Source: Deltaproteobacteria bacterium (GTDB taxonomy: Bacteria > Myxococcota_A > UBA9160 > SMWR01). Taken from it: DNA of 10,435 nt. A program made the position numbers and the translations under genes. The notes under the pieces are model-generated. The model was not told the origin of the DNA, made no database searches, and worked only from the letters and a program-made list of their open reading frames with translations. The stretch covers positions 1 to 10,435 of the forward strand of contig JAJDAM010000514.1 of assembly GCA_029261905.1 (NCBI GenBank), in the 5' to 3' direction. Positions 1 to 6,832 of the stretch are shown one piece after another (within the stretch, counting starts at the first letter, position 1; each line of letters starts with the position of its first letter).

Positions 1-2
1 GC

Positions 3-566
3 CACGGCGCGCTGCGCCTGATGCGCCATTCCCGATTGCTGACGCTCGGCGCTGCCTACGCCCGTGGATGGGGGCAGCCTGCCGGACGCTACACCCGAGA
101 CACTCTCACGGGAAACCTCGTCGACCGCGGCGATGACAGCCCAATTGCAGTTCGAGCGCGCGGCGATGCGGGCGGGGCCGCCTATGAAGCGGGCGATTCC
201 ACCGGTCAGTACTTTCGATCGCTGCACACGCAGCCCGCTCCTCGCAAGCGCTTCGTCGATGGCATCGGCGATCTGGCCCAGGTCGCTCGCGCCGCGAACG
301 TCCCCGTTCTGGTTGCGATCTTCCCGCTATTCCTTTCACCCGACTCGCTCGACGACTACCCCCTTTCCGATCTCCATGAACTCGTCGGCGCGAAGTTTCG
401 CGAAAATGGGCTGGCGGTCGCGGACCTGTTGCCCGCATACGTGCTGGCCACCACGAACCTCGACGCGAAAAGAAAGGTCGCAGTCGACTTCATGCACCCG
501 AGCGCGTACGGACATCAAATCGCCGCAATCGAACTGGCGCGTTCCATAGGCAATTCGACGCATTGA
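3..566 (+). CDS. SGNH/GDSL-type hydrolase, C-terminal part (5' end outside window)
   Basis: The frame is open back to the left edge, so the real start lies upstream; the first in-window Met (base 21) has no ribosome site and is probably internal. Counting from that Met, residues 156-160 read DFMHP, the block V motif of SGNH hydrolases that supplies the catalytic Asp and His, followed by SAYGHQIAA, a typical C-terminal helix of the fold. A hydrophobic strand before it (residues 94-104, VPVLVAIFPLF) fits the block before the final catalytic segment. The nucleophile Ser (GDS block I) and the Gly and Asn blocks would lie upstream and cannot be checked. The family cleaves esters or adds/removes acyl groups, often on polysaccharides or lipids; the substrate cannot be told from this fragment. 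The gene stops 137 bases before the acyl-CoA synthetase, so linkage to it is uncertain. Confidence 0.75.
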   Translation, partial: HGALRLMRHSRLLTLGAAYARGWGQPAGRYTRDTLTGNLVDRGDDSPIAVRARGDAGGAAYEAGDSTGQYFRSLHTQPAPRKRFVDGIGDLAQVARAANVPVLVAIFPLFLSPDSLDDYPLSDLHELVGAKFRENGLAVADLLPAYVLATTNLDAKRKVAVDFMHPSAYGHQIAAIELARSIGNSTH

Positions 567-570
567 AACG

Positions 571-600
571 GCGGTTCGCTCCCCGCTCGCTTTTCTTATT
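571..600 (+). terminator. weak possible terminator after the SGNH hydrolase
   Basis: A short GCGG/CCGC stem (571-574 with 583-586) is followed by a T-rich run at 591-600 (TTTTCTTATT). The stem is only four base pairs, so this is a weak candidate; it is placed sensibly just after the hydrolase stop and before the next gene's leader. The remaining stretch to base 703 contains only the ribosome site of the next gene as far as I can see. Confidence 0.25.
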
Positions 601-687
601 CGGATCAGTCCTTTAGGATACGCCTGCCGCTCTGTTCGCCGAATTCGATTGGACGAGGGCAGCCGTCGCGCCGCAGCAGCAAGCCGC

Positions 688-692
688 AGGAG
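688..692 (+). promoter_or_regulatory. ribosome binding site deciding a TTG start
   Basis: AGGAG at 688-692, inside an AGGAGAGAGA run, sits 11 bases before the TTG at 704. No ATG or GTG in this frame gives a better fit, and the protein from TTG begins where the family normally begins, so the TTG start is preferred. Confidence 0.6.
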
Positions 693-703
693 AGAGACGG
701 TCA

Positions 704-2236
704 TTGAGCGAGTCCCACACCGTAACCGAACTGCTCCGCACGGGGGCTCCCGAAGCTGCCGCGATCTGCGCGCCGGACCGCGACCCGCTCACGTACGGCG
801 AGCTTCGCAAGCAGACAGATGAAACCGTTGACCAGTTGAACGATCTGGGGATCGGCCGAGGCGACCGCGTCGCGATCGTTCTGCCCAACGGACCCGAAAT
901 GGCGACCGCGTTCGTCTGCGTATCGGCCGGCGCGACGACGGCGCCGCTGAACCCGGCCTATCGCAGCGAGGAGTTCGAGTTCTACCTCGCCGATCTCGAC
1001 GCCAAAGCGCTGATCGTCGCAGAGAACAGTGATTCGGAGGCGGTCGACGTCGCACGAAAGCTCGGAATCCCGGTAATCGAACTCACTGTTGCGCGCGACC
1101 AACCCGCCGGGCGTTTTGCGCTGCGCGGACACGCGAGTTGCTCGTTTGGTGACCCCACGGCATCGGGCGGTCTCGCCGGACCGGAAGACGTGGCACTGGT
1201 ATTACACACTTCGGGGACGACGGCCCGGCCCAAACAGGTCCCGCTCACCCATACCAACTTGTGCGCGTCGGCGCGCAACATCGCACAGACCCTGCGACTG
1301 ACGGCGGAAGACCATTGCCTCAACGTGATGCCGCTATTCCACATCCACGGCCTGGTGGCGGCGATTCTCGCCTCGCTGCGCGCGGGCGCGAGCGTGTATT
1401 GCAGCCCCGGATTCAACGCCTTGCGCTTCTTTGGCTGGCTCGAGGATGCGAAGCCCAGCTGGTACACAGCGGTGCCAACGATGCACCAGGCGATCCTGGG
1501 TCGTGCCAGCCGCAATCAGGACGTGATCGAGCGTCGCTCTTTGCGCTTCATCCGGTCGTCGTCTGCATCGCTCCCCCCGCAAGTCCTGAAGAATCTCGAG
1601 GCGGCCTTCGGGGTACCTGTCGTCGAAGCGTATGCGATGACGGAAGCGTCCCACCAGATGTGCTGCAACCCATTGCCGCCCGGTGAGCGGGTCCCCGGCA
1701 GCGTCGGTCCCGCGGCCGGCCCCGAGGTCGCGATCATGGACGCCGACGGTGAACTCCAGCCCGTCGGCAGCCTCGGCGAAGTCGTGATTCGCGGCGAGAA
1801 CGTCACGTCGGGCTACTGCAACAATCCCGGTGCGAATGAATCGGCCTTCACGGGTGGTTGGTTCCGCACCGGCGACCAGGGCGTGATCGATGAAGCGGGC
1901 TACCTGCGTCTCACGGGGCGACTCAAAGAGATCATCAACCGCGGGGGCGAGAAAATTTCGCCGCTGGAAGTCGATGTCGTGCTGCTCGACCACCCTGCGA
2001 TCGGACAGGTCTGCACCTTCGCCGTGCCCCACGACAAACTCGGCGAAGACGTGGCCGCCGCAGTGGTGCTCGCAGACGGAGCCGAGGCGACCGAGCGCGA
2101 AATCCGAACGTTCGCAGCCGAACGGCTCGCGCCCTTCAAGGTTCCGCGCAAGATCGTGTTCTGTGACGAGATTCCGAAGGGTGCCACGGGAAAGATCCAG
2201 CGCATCCAACTGGCCAGCAAACTCGGTCTCGGTTAG
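704..2236 (+). CDS. Acyl-CoA synthetase, AAE3/Pcs60 oxalate--CoA ligase-like
   Basis: A 510-residue ATP-dependent acid--CoA ligase of the AMP-forming (ANL) superfamily, full length for the family. Visible motifs in order: P-loop HTSGTTARPK (168-177), LFHIHG (211-216), YAMTEAS (310-316), WFRTGD with the ribose-binding Asp (386-391), hinge LTGRLKEIINRGGEKISP (403-420), and the adenylation Lys in PKGATGK (Lys497). From memory of the family, the stretches WYTAVPTMHQ (253-262), SSSASLPP, GVPVVEAYAMTEASH and NPLPP resemble plant AAE3 and yeast Pcs60, which are oxalyl-CoA synthetases, more than long-chain fatty acyl ligases. No signal peptide; cytosolic. The predicted reaction is carboxylate + ATP + CoA to acyl-CoA + AMP + PPi. 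Oxalate as substrate is inference: no oxalyl-CoA decarboxylase or formyl-CoA transferase is in this window. It starts at TTG and is followed with no gap by the reductase at 2237, so the two are probably co-transcribed. Confidence 0.9.
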   Translation: MSESHTVTELLRTGAPEAAAICAPDRDPLTYGELRKQTDETVDQLNDLGIGRGDRVAIVLPNGPEMATAFVCVSAGATTAPLNPAYRSEEFEFYLADLDAKALIVAENSDSEAVDVARKLGIPVIELTVARDQPAGRFALRGHASCSFGDPTASGGLAGPEDVALVLHTSGTTARPKQVPLTHTNLCASARNIAQTLRLTAEDHCLNVMPLFHIHGLVAAILASLRAGASVYCSPGFNALRFFGWLEDAKPSWYTAVPTMHQAILGRASRNQDVIERRSLRFIRSSSASLPPQVLKNLEAAFGVPVVEAYAMTEASHQMCCNPLPPGERVPGSVGPAAGPEVAIMDADGELQPVGSLGEVVIRGENVTSGYCNNPGANESAFTGGWFRTGDQGVIDEAGYLRLTGRLKEIINRGGEKISPLEVDVVLLDHPAIGQVCTFAVPHDKLGEDVAAAVVLADGAEATEREIRTFAAERLAPFKVPRKIVFCDEIPKGATGKIQRIQLASKLGLG

Positions 2237-3199
2237 TTGCGGATCTGCATCTACGGCGCGGGCGCGATCGGCGGCTACCTCGGCGCCCAGCTCAGCCAAC
2301 GACACGACGTCACGCTGATCGCGCGGGGCCCGCACCTCGAGGCCATGAAGCGAGACGGGCTTCGGTTGCGGATCGGCGGCGAGGAGCGTGTATCCCACCC
2401 TCGCTGTACCGATGATCCAAGCGGTGTCGGTCCGCAGGACTACGTGATCATCACGCTGAAGGCGCATTCCGTCCCAGCCATCGTCGATCGGCTTCCTGCG
2501 CTGTTCGGACCCCAGACATGCGTCGTGACGGCCGTCAACGGAATCCCCTGGTGGTATTTCTACGGGCTCGACGGTCCGTTTTCGAATCATCGACTCGAGA
2601 CGGTCGATCCCGGTGGCCGGCAGTGGGACGTGATCGGGCCCGAACGCGCGCTCGGTTGTGTGGTGTATCCAGCCTGCGAACTGGTAGAGCCGGGTGTGGT
2701 CGAGCACCAAAGCGACAACAAATTCAGTATCGGAGAACCCAACGGCGAACGCAGCGACCGGGCACGGCAGCTCACCGAGGCGCTGGTCGAAGCTGGGTTC
2801 AAAGCGCCGCTGCGCCCGCAGATCCGCAATGAGATCTGGGTCAAGCTCTGGGGGAATCTGTCCTTCAACCCGATCAGCGCGCTCACGCTGGCGACGCTCG
2901 ATGAGATCGCAACCGACCCCGGGACGCGCGCCGTCGCACACGCGATGATGGCGGAGGCACAGGCGGTCGGCGAGGAACTCGGCGTGCGCTTCGCCGTCGA
3001 CATCGACAAGCGGATCGCCGCGGCGCAGGCCGTCGGTGCACACAAGACATCGATGCTCCAGGACCTCGAGCGCGGCCGCCCGCTGGAGATCGATGTCCTC
3101 GTCAGCGCCGTGCTGGAGATGGCGCGCCTGGTCGAAACCCCGACACCCACGCTCGATACGGTACACGCACTGATTCGACAGCGCGCACGCCACGGCTGA
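2237..3199 (+). CDS. 2-dehydropantoate 2-reductase family (PanE/ApbA-like) oxidoreductase
   Basis: A 320-residue cytosolic NAD(P)H-dependent reductase. The N-terminus MRICIYGAGAIGGYLGAQLS carries the Rossmann glycine motif GAGAIGG (7-13). The C-terminal helical domain has K203-x3-N207-x3-N211 (WVKLWGNLSFNPISAL), matching the spacing of the catalytic Lys176/Asn180/Asn184 of E. coli PanE, and Glu284 in GRPLEID matches its Glu256. Residues 101-108 read NGIPWWYF, a motif common in a broad PanE-like subgroup whose members are not all shown to make pantoate. It may reduce ketopantoate for CoA/pantothenate synthesis or another 2-oxo acid; sitting behind a CoA ligase does not settle this. The TTG start falls on the base directly after the synthetase TAG, so translation is probably coupled; there is no separate strong ribosome site. 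Its stop lies four bases from the stop of the convergent dehydrogenase. Confidence 0.88.
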   Translation: MRICIYGAGAIGGYLGAQLSQRHDVTLIARGPHLEAMKRDGLRLRIGGEERVSHPRCTDDPSGVGPQDYVIITLKAHSVPAIVDRLPALFGPQTCVVTAVNGIPWWYFYGLDGPFSNHRLETVDPGGRQWDVIGPERALGCVVYPACELVEPGVVEHQSDNKFSIGEPNGERSDRARQLTEALVEAGFKAPLRPQIRNEIWVKLWGNLSFNPISALTLATLDEIATDPGTRAVAHAMMAEAQAVGEELGVRFAVDIDKRIAAAQAVGAHKTSMLQDLERGRPLEIDVLVSAVLEMARLVETPTPTLDTVHALIRQRARHG

Positions 3200-3203
3200 G
3201 GCG

Positions 3204-4190
3204 TCAGCCCGGATTCACCCAGCAGCGCAGCGGCTCGTCATTCAACCCGGCCAACAGGTTGTCTGCTGCAATCTCGGCCATGCCGTTGCGGCTCGAGATC
3301 GTTGCGCTCGCGACATGGGGTGCGATGACGCAATTCGGAAGCGTCAACAACGGATCGTCGGATGCGATCGGCTCGGGGTCCGTGACGTCCAGTCCTGCCG
3401 CGAAGATCTCCGAATCTCTCAACGCGTGATACAAGTCCAGCTGGTGGTGAATCGGGCCTCGCGCGGTATTGATGAACACCGCGGTCGGCTTCATTTTCCG
3501 AAACGCAGCCCTGTCGAACAGGCCGCGGGTCGACTCGTTCAAATCCGTGTGTACCGAGATGAAATCGGACTGCGCGAGCAGGTCATCGAACTCGACCGGT
3601 TCCGCAGACAACTTCCGCTCGGCTTCCAGGTCGCGAAGCCGGTCGTGGTAGAGAACACGCATCCCCCAGCCGCCGTGGCAGCGGCGGGCGAGCGCGTGTC
3701 CGATCCGACCCATTCCGACAATGCCGATCGTCTTGCCCGGCAGGTCGACACCGATATGACCGAGCGGCTCCCAGGTCTTCCAACGGCCGCTGCGAATGTA
3801 GTCCTGACCTTCCACGATCCTTCGAGATGCAGCCAGCAGCAACCCGAACGCCATATCCGCCGTGGCTTCGGTCAGCACGTCCGGTGTATTCCCCACGCGA
3901 ATGCCGCGCCGAGTCGCCTCTGCGACGTCGACGTTGTTGAAGCCGACCGCGAAGTTGCTGATCACCTTCAGCTGGGGGCCGGCGGCATCCATGAATTGTG
4001 CGTCGATCTGCTCGCTCAACAGCGACAGCACACCGTCGCACCCAGCGACCTTCGCAAGCAGCACTTCACGCGATGGAGGCAGCGGATCGCGCCAGACATC
4101 CGCATCACACGCGCTGGTGATCCGGTCCAATCCCAGCGCGGGGATCACGCGGGTGACGAACACCCTCGATCGGCTCGGTTCGGACATCAC
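3204..4190 (-). CDS. D-2-hydroxyacid dehydrogenase (glyoxylate/hydroxypyruvate reductase type)
   Basis: A 328-residue cytosolic enzyme interconverting 2-oxo acids and D-2-hydroxy acids. Seen: catalytic-domain start RVFVTRVIP; Rossmann motif GMGRIG (159-164) in TIGIVGMGRIGHALARR; the catalytic triad Arg244 (NTARG), Glu273 (DPEP) and His292 (APHVASAT); and the family segment SNFAVGFNNVDV (78-89). The order and length match glyoxylate/hydroxypyruvate reductases of the GyaR/GhrB kind. An Asp (about residue 183, YHDR) after the second Rossmann strand suggests a preference for NADH over NADPH; this is inference. HVASAT replaces the more usual H-I/L-GSAT. The start is either GTG at 4190 or the next codon ATG at 4187; the ATG is equally plausible and changes the protein by one residue. 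It lies 60 bases downstream of the aminotransferase on the same strand, so a two-gene operon is likely. Confidence 0.9.
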   Translation of the reverse strand: MMSEPSRSRVFVTRVIPALGLDRITSACDADVWRDPLPPSREVLLAKVAGCDGVLSLLSEQIDAQFMDAAGPQLKVISNFAVGFNNVDVAEATRRGIRVGNTPDVLTEATADMAFGLLLAASRRIVEGQDYIRSGRWKTWEPLGHIGVDLPGKTIGIVGMGRIGHALARRCHGGWGMRVLYHDRLRDLEAERKLSAEPVEFDDLLAQSDFISVHTDLNESTRGLFDRAAFRKMKPTAVFINTARGPIHHQLDLYHALRDSEIFAAGLDVTDPEPIASDDPLLTLPNCVIAPHVASATISSRNGMAEIAADNLLAGLNDEPLRCWVNPG

Positions 4191-4250
4191 GCCGACTCGG
4201 CTTTCACGATCTCGACCCTATCGACGTTGGCGGCGTGGGCAACCCAGATG

Positions 4251-5543
4251 TCAGGCCGCCCTCAGCTGCTGTACCGAGGCCAGCTCGACGCAACACGCGA
4301 ACACCCGGACCGCCTGCTCGAGTTCATCCATCGGCGGGAATGTCGGCGCCAGACGGATGTTCCGATCCTCGGGATCGCGGCCGTACGGATACGTTGCGCC
4401 CGCGGGCGTGAGCTTGACACCGATGTCGGCTGCAAGCGCGACGACCCTTGCGGCCAGCCCGCGAAGCGTGTCGCAGGAAATGAAGTAACCACCCGCGGGC
4501 GTGGTCCACTCGAGCACATCCTTGCCACCGAGTTCCTCCGCCAGGATATCGAGCGTGCTCCGAAACTTGGGCTCGATGATCCCGCGATGTCTTTCCATGT
4601 GTGCGGTCAGATCCTCGGAGGTCGCCAGAAAGCGCGTGTGGCGCAACTGGTTGAGCTTGTCCGGCCCAATCGTCGAGGCCGACAAGTGTTGTGAGAAACG
4701 CTCGATATTGCCGGGGTCGCTGCCCAGAAACGAGATGCCCGCTCCCGCGTAGGTGATCTTGGAAGTGGACCCGAGTACGACCAGTCCCTGCGCAGTTTCC
4801 AGTGCGCGGCACTCGTCCATCAGGTTCGCGAGCGGAACCGGATCATCTGTTAGGTGGTGGACCGCATAGGCGTTGTCCCACAGGATCCGGAAGCCCTCGC
4901 CAGCGAGTTTCGGTACACCCGCCATGCGACGCACGACTTCGTCCGAATAGGTGTGGCCCGTCGGGTTCGAATAGCGAGGCACACACCAGATTCCCTTCAC
5001 GAGGGGATCCGCTGCCACCAGCGCTTCGACGGCGTCCATGTCGGGACCGCCGGCCCCGATCGGGACGTTGATCATCTCGATGTCGAAATGCTCGCAGATG
5101 GTGAAGTGGCGGTCGTAGCCCGGGACCGGACAGAGAAATTTCACCTTGCCGCCGCTCGCCGACGCTTCGGCGCTCCAGGCCGTACCCGGACCCGCGAGAC
5201 CATGCAGGTGAGCGAACCCGATGTATTGGTACATCAATGTGAGGCTGCTGTTACCGCCGACGAGAACCTCTGCGGGACGCAATCCGAGCATCCGGGCTCC
5301 CAATTCGCGTGCCGGGGCGATCCCCAACAGACCGCCGTAGTTCCGCACATCGGTTCCATCACCGAGCACATAGGAATCTTCCAGCGGCGCATCGAGCCCG
5401 ATGCTCAATTCGAGCTGCTGGCGAGACGGCTTTCCGCGTGTCAGATCCAGATTGAGATCGAGGGCACGGTAGGCTTCATATCTCTTTTGCAGCTGCTCTT
5501 CGCGCTCTGCGAGTTCTGACTTCGAGTCGTCTTGCTTGCTCAT
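4251..5543 (-). CDS. Aspartate-type aminotransferase, class I subgroup Ic (PF12897-like)
   Basis: A 430-residue PLP-dependent aminotransferase. Seen: the N-terminal signature LDLNLDLTRGKPSRQQLELS (28-47) typical of the unusual aspartate aminotransferases known from Corynebacterium glutamicum (subgroup Ic); YSNPTG (191-196) with the cofactor Asn193; LWDNAY (221-226) with Asp223 for the PLP ring nitrogen; GSTSKITYAGAG (258-269) with Schiff-base Lys262; and Arg397 in NIRLAPT as the likely carboxylate-binding residue. The expected reaction is L-aspartate + 2-oxoglutarate to oxaloacetate + L-glutamate; other donors such as alanine cannot be excluded. The N-terminus has a short charged helix (SELAEREEQLQKRYEAYRAL). 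The ATG at 5543 is preceded by GAGG at 5553-5556 on this strand. It heads a probable operon with the D-2-hydroxyacid dehydrogenase. The leader upstream carries a short Thr-rich frame and an intrinsic terminator (separate entries), so expression may be attenuated. Confidence 0.9.
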   Translation of the reverse strand: MSKQDDSKSELAEREEQLQKRYEAYRALDLNLDLTRGKPSRQQLELSIGLDAPLEDSYVLGDGTDVRNYGGLLGIAPARELGARMLGLRPAEVLVGGNSSLTLMYQYIGFAHLHGLAGPGTAWSAEASASGGKVKFLCPVPGYDRHFTICEHFDIEMINVPIGAGGPDMDAVEALVAADPLVKGIWCVPRYSNPTGHTYSDEVVRRMAGVPKLAGEGFRILWDNAYAVHHLTDDPVPLANLMDECRALETAQGLVVLGSTSKITYAGAGISFLGSDPGNIERFSQHLSASTIGPDKLNQLRHTRFLATSEDLTAHMERHRGIIEPKFRSTLDILAEELGGKDVLEWTTPAGGYFISCDTLRGLAARVVALAADIGVKLTPAGATYPYGRDPEDRNIRLAPTFPPMDELEQAVRVFACCVELASVQQLRAA

Positions 5544-5608
5544 CGGCGGATGCCTCGTTGTGGGTTACCGCGCCTGCCCTGCGCCGGGCGACGGTCGCCA
5601 GAAACAGA

Positions 5609-5639
5609 AAACGCCCTTCCTGTGTCGGAAGAGCGCGTT
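5609..5639 (-). terminator. intrinsic terminator in the leader of the aminotransferase gene
   Basis: Read on the minus strand, arm AACGCGCTCTTCC, a six-base loop GACACA and arm GGAAGGGCGTT form a hairpin of about 11 pairs with one G-U pair and a two-base bulge, followed by the T-rich tail TTCTGTTTC. On the plus strand the hairpin is followed by GAAACG, so it works only leftward. It begins 11 bases after the stop of the short frame 5707-5651 and ends 65 bases before the aminotransferase ATG. No other gene upstream on this strand ends nearby (the AsmA gene stops 1.2 kb away), so it must serve a transcript that starts within 5650-5872: an attenuated leader or a short RNA. Confidence 0.65.
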
Positions 5640-5650
5640 GAAACGAGCGG

Positions 5651-5707
5651 TCAGGTCGGGTTCGTGGTGCCGGCCGTAGCGGTGTCGTCAGCCATACGCG
5701 TTTTCAT
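5651..5707 (-). CDS. candidate 18-residue Thr-rich leader peptide
   Basis: The minus strand reads ATG...TGA encoding MKTRMADDTATAGTTNPT, six Thr in 18 residues; a second in-frame ATG at 5695 would give 14 residues (MADDTATAGTTNPT). The stop is 11 bases before an intrinsic terminator and the aminotransferase follows, the order seen in amino-acid operon attenuators. Against it: no Shine-Dalgarno sequence precedes either ATG, and Thr codons are easily enriched by chance in GC-rich DNA. A TGCTACTTT extended -10-like element ends nine bases before the first ATG, which would allow a leaderless or nearly leaderless transcript. I do not recognise the peptide from any known leader. It could instead be a small independent peptide gene or chance. 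Confidence 0.35.
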   Translation of the reverse strand: MKTRMADDTATAGTTNPT

Positions 5708-5716
5708 CGCGCGCCG

Positions 5717-5725
5717 AAAGTAGCA
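5717..5725 (-). promoter_or_regulatory. possible extended -10 element for the leader transcript
   Basis: The minus strand reads TG-C-TACTTT, an extended -10-like sequence (TACTTT against TATAAT). No good -35 hexamer is found 16-18 bases upstream (TAGGCT is poor). Transcription would begin at about the ATG at 5707. Weak on its own; its position just before the short frame is the main reason to list it. Confidence 0.25.
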
Positions 5726-5761
5726 CGGCCCAAATCACCAGCCTACGTCTGACGACGAATT

Positions 5762-5776
5762 CGGATCCGCGATCCG
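5762..5776. repeat. short perfect inverted repeat, possible operator
   Basis: CGGATC-CGC-GATCCG is a perfect 6-3-6 dyad between the divergent aminotransferase leader and the LLM oxidoreductase gene, about 97 bases before the latter's ATG. The position suits a repressor or activator site, but a dyad this short is expected by chance fairly often and no regulator gene is adjacent. Confidence 0.25.
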
Positions 5777-5872
5777 GCCCTCGGAGCGGAGTACTTCCGG
5801 GTCGTCCACACGCGGAGAGCGCGCTTTCGCCAAGGGGCGTACGATCGCGGTCAGATCAATCTGGAGGAATTC

Positions 5873-6832
5873 ATGCCGCGCTACGGAATGACGATCCCCT
5901 TCGACGGGGTCCCGCTACTCGAGCAACAGGACTGGGTCAAGGAACTGGCCGACCTCGGATACAGCGACTTCTGGAGCGCCGAAGCCGGGGGCGCCGACGG
6001 ATTTACACCGTTGGTGCTCGCAGCGTCGTGGGCGCCCCACGCGCGTGTCGGAACCGCGATCATTCCGGCCTACACCCGCGGAGCCGGAACCCTCGCAAGC
6101 TGCGTTTCGTCCCTCGCCGAAGCGGCTCCCGGCCGTGCGGTGATCGGCATCGGGTCCTCCTCGAACGTGATCGTCGAGCGCTGGAACGGCATGAGTTTCG
6201 ACAAACCCTATCAACGCGTTCGCGATACGGTTCGGTTCCTGAAGCGTGCACTGGCCGGAGAGAAGATCACCGAAGAATTCGAAACCTTCGCGGTCAGCGG
6301 TTACCGCCTTGCACGCTTGCCGGCACAACAACCCAAGATCATGATCGCAGCGCTCCGAAAGGGCATGCTGGGACTGGCCGGACGCGAGAGCGACGGCGCG
6401 ATTCTGAACTGGCTGACTGCAGACGACATGAAGACAGTCGCTCCGCTGGTCCACGCCGGCGGACCGGGCCGCGAACTGGTCGCACGGCTCTTCGTGTGCC
6501 CGACCGAGAACAAGGAGCTGGCCCACACCATCGGGCGTCGGGCGATCGCGGCGTACCTCAACGTTCCGGTGTACGCGGCCTTTCACGAATGGCTCGGTCG
6601 CGGCGAGCAACTACAGAAGATGTGGGATTGCTGGAAGGCCGGTGACCGAAAGGCCGCGCTGGAGGCGATTCCCGCTGAGCTCATCGACGAGATCATCATC
6701 AACGGCTCTCCCGAGGCATGCCGCGAGCACATTCAACGCTACGTCGACAATGGACTCGACACACCCGTGCTTCAGGTGTGGCCCTCCGACCTGGAACTCC
6801 GCGAAGCAACGAGGAGGTTGGCACCCGCCTAG
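5873..6832 (+). CDS. LLM class flavin/F420-dependent oxidoreductase
   Basis: A 319-residue protein of the bacterial luciferase-like (LLM) superfamily, a TIM barrel that uses FMN or coenzyme F420. Seen: the first strand and helix MPRYGMTIPFDG...VKELADLGYSDFWSAEAGGADGFTPLVLAA; the strand VGTAIIPAYTRGAGTLA (58-74 region) with the family's T/R-rich loop; PGRAVIGIGSSSNVIVERWNGMSFDKPYQRVRDTVRFLKRAL, the most typical LLM block (GxG-S...W-G..F..P..R..D....L); and AALRKGMLGLAGRESDGAILNWLT. The end has the usual GSPEACREHIQRYVDNGLDTPVLQVWP helix-strand. The cofactor cannot be decided from the sequence, though this sub-type is usually annotated as F420-dependent. The substrate is unknown. The ATG at 5873 has a strong GGAGG at 5863-5867. 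Monocistronic; its stop interlocks with that of the convergent AsmA-family gene. Confidence 0.88.
   Translation: MPRYGMTIPFDGVPLLEQQDWVKELADLGYSDFWSAEAGGADGFTPLVLAASWAPHARVGTAIIPAYTRGAGTLASCVSSLAEAAPGRAVIGIGSSSNVIVERWNGMSFDKPYQRVRDTVRFLKRALAGEKITEEFETFAVSGYRLARLPAQQPKIMIAALRKGMLGLAGRESDGAILNWLTADDMKTVAPLVHAGGPGRELVARLFVCPTENKELAHTIGRRAIAAYLNVPVYAAFHEWLGRGEQLQKMWDCWKAGDRKAALEAIPAELIDEIIINGSPEACREHIQRYVDNGLDTPVLQVWPSDLELREATRRLAPA

Larger units (their letters stand above)
5544..5872. other. divergent intergenic region with leader structures
   Basis: This 329-base gap separates the leftward aminotransferase from the rightward LLM oxidoreductase, so it must hold promoters for both. Its left half carries the terminator hairpin and short Thr-rich frame listed separately. 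The right half (about 5726-5860) shows an inverted repeat at 5762-5776 and no convincing sigma-70 promoter. A 63-codon plus-strand frame at 5532-5723 overlaps the aminotransferase start and the terminator and looks like a chance frame. Confidence 0.7.

Noticed and set aside
1334..3193. 619-codon open frame on the minus strand, antisense to the ligase and reductase genes.
   Set aside because: It lies wholly opposite two clearly recognisable enzymes, its protein is Arg/Asp/His-rich with no recognisable domain, and GC-rich codon bias commonly keeps such antisense frames open.
3315..4694. 459-codon plus-strand frame across the dehydrogenase and aminotransferase genes.
   Set aside because: It runs antisense to two conserved enzymes and crosses the gap between them; its translation has no domain signature.
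5532..5723. 63-codon plus-strand frame in the divergent gap.
   Set aside because: It overlaps the aminotransferase start and runs antisense through the terminator hairpin, without ribosome site or recognisable features.
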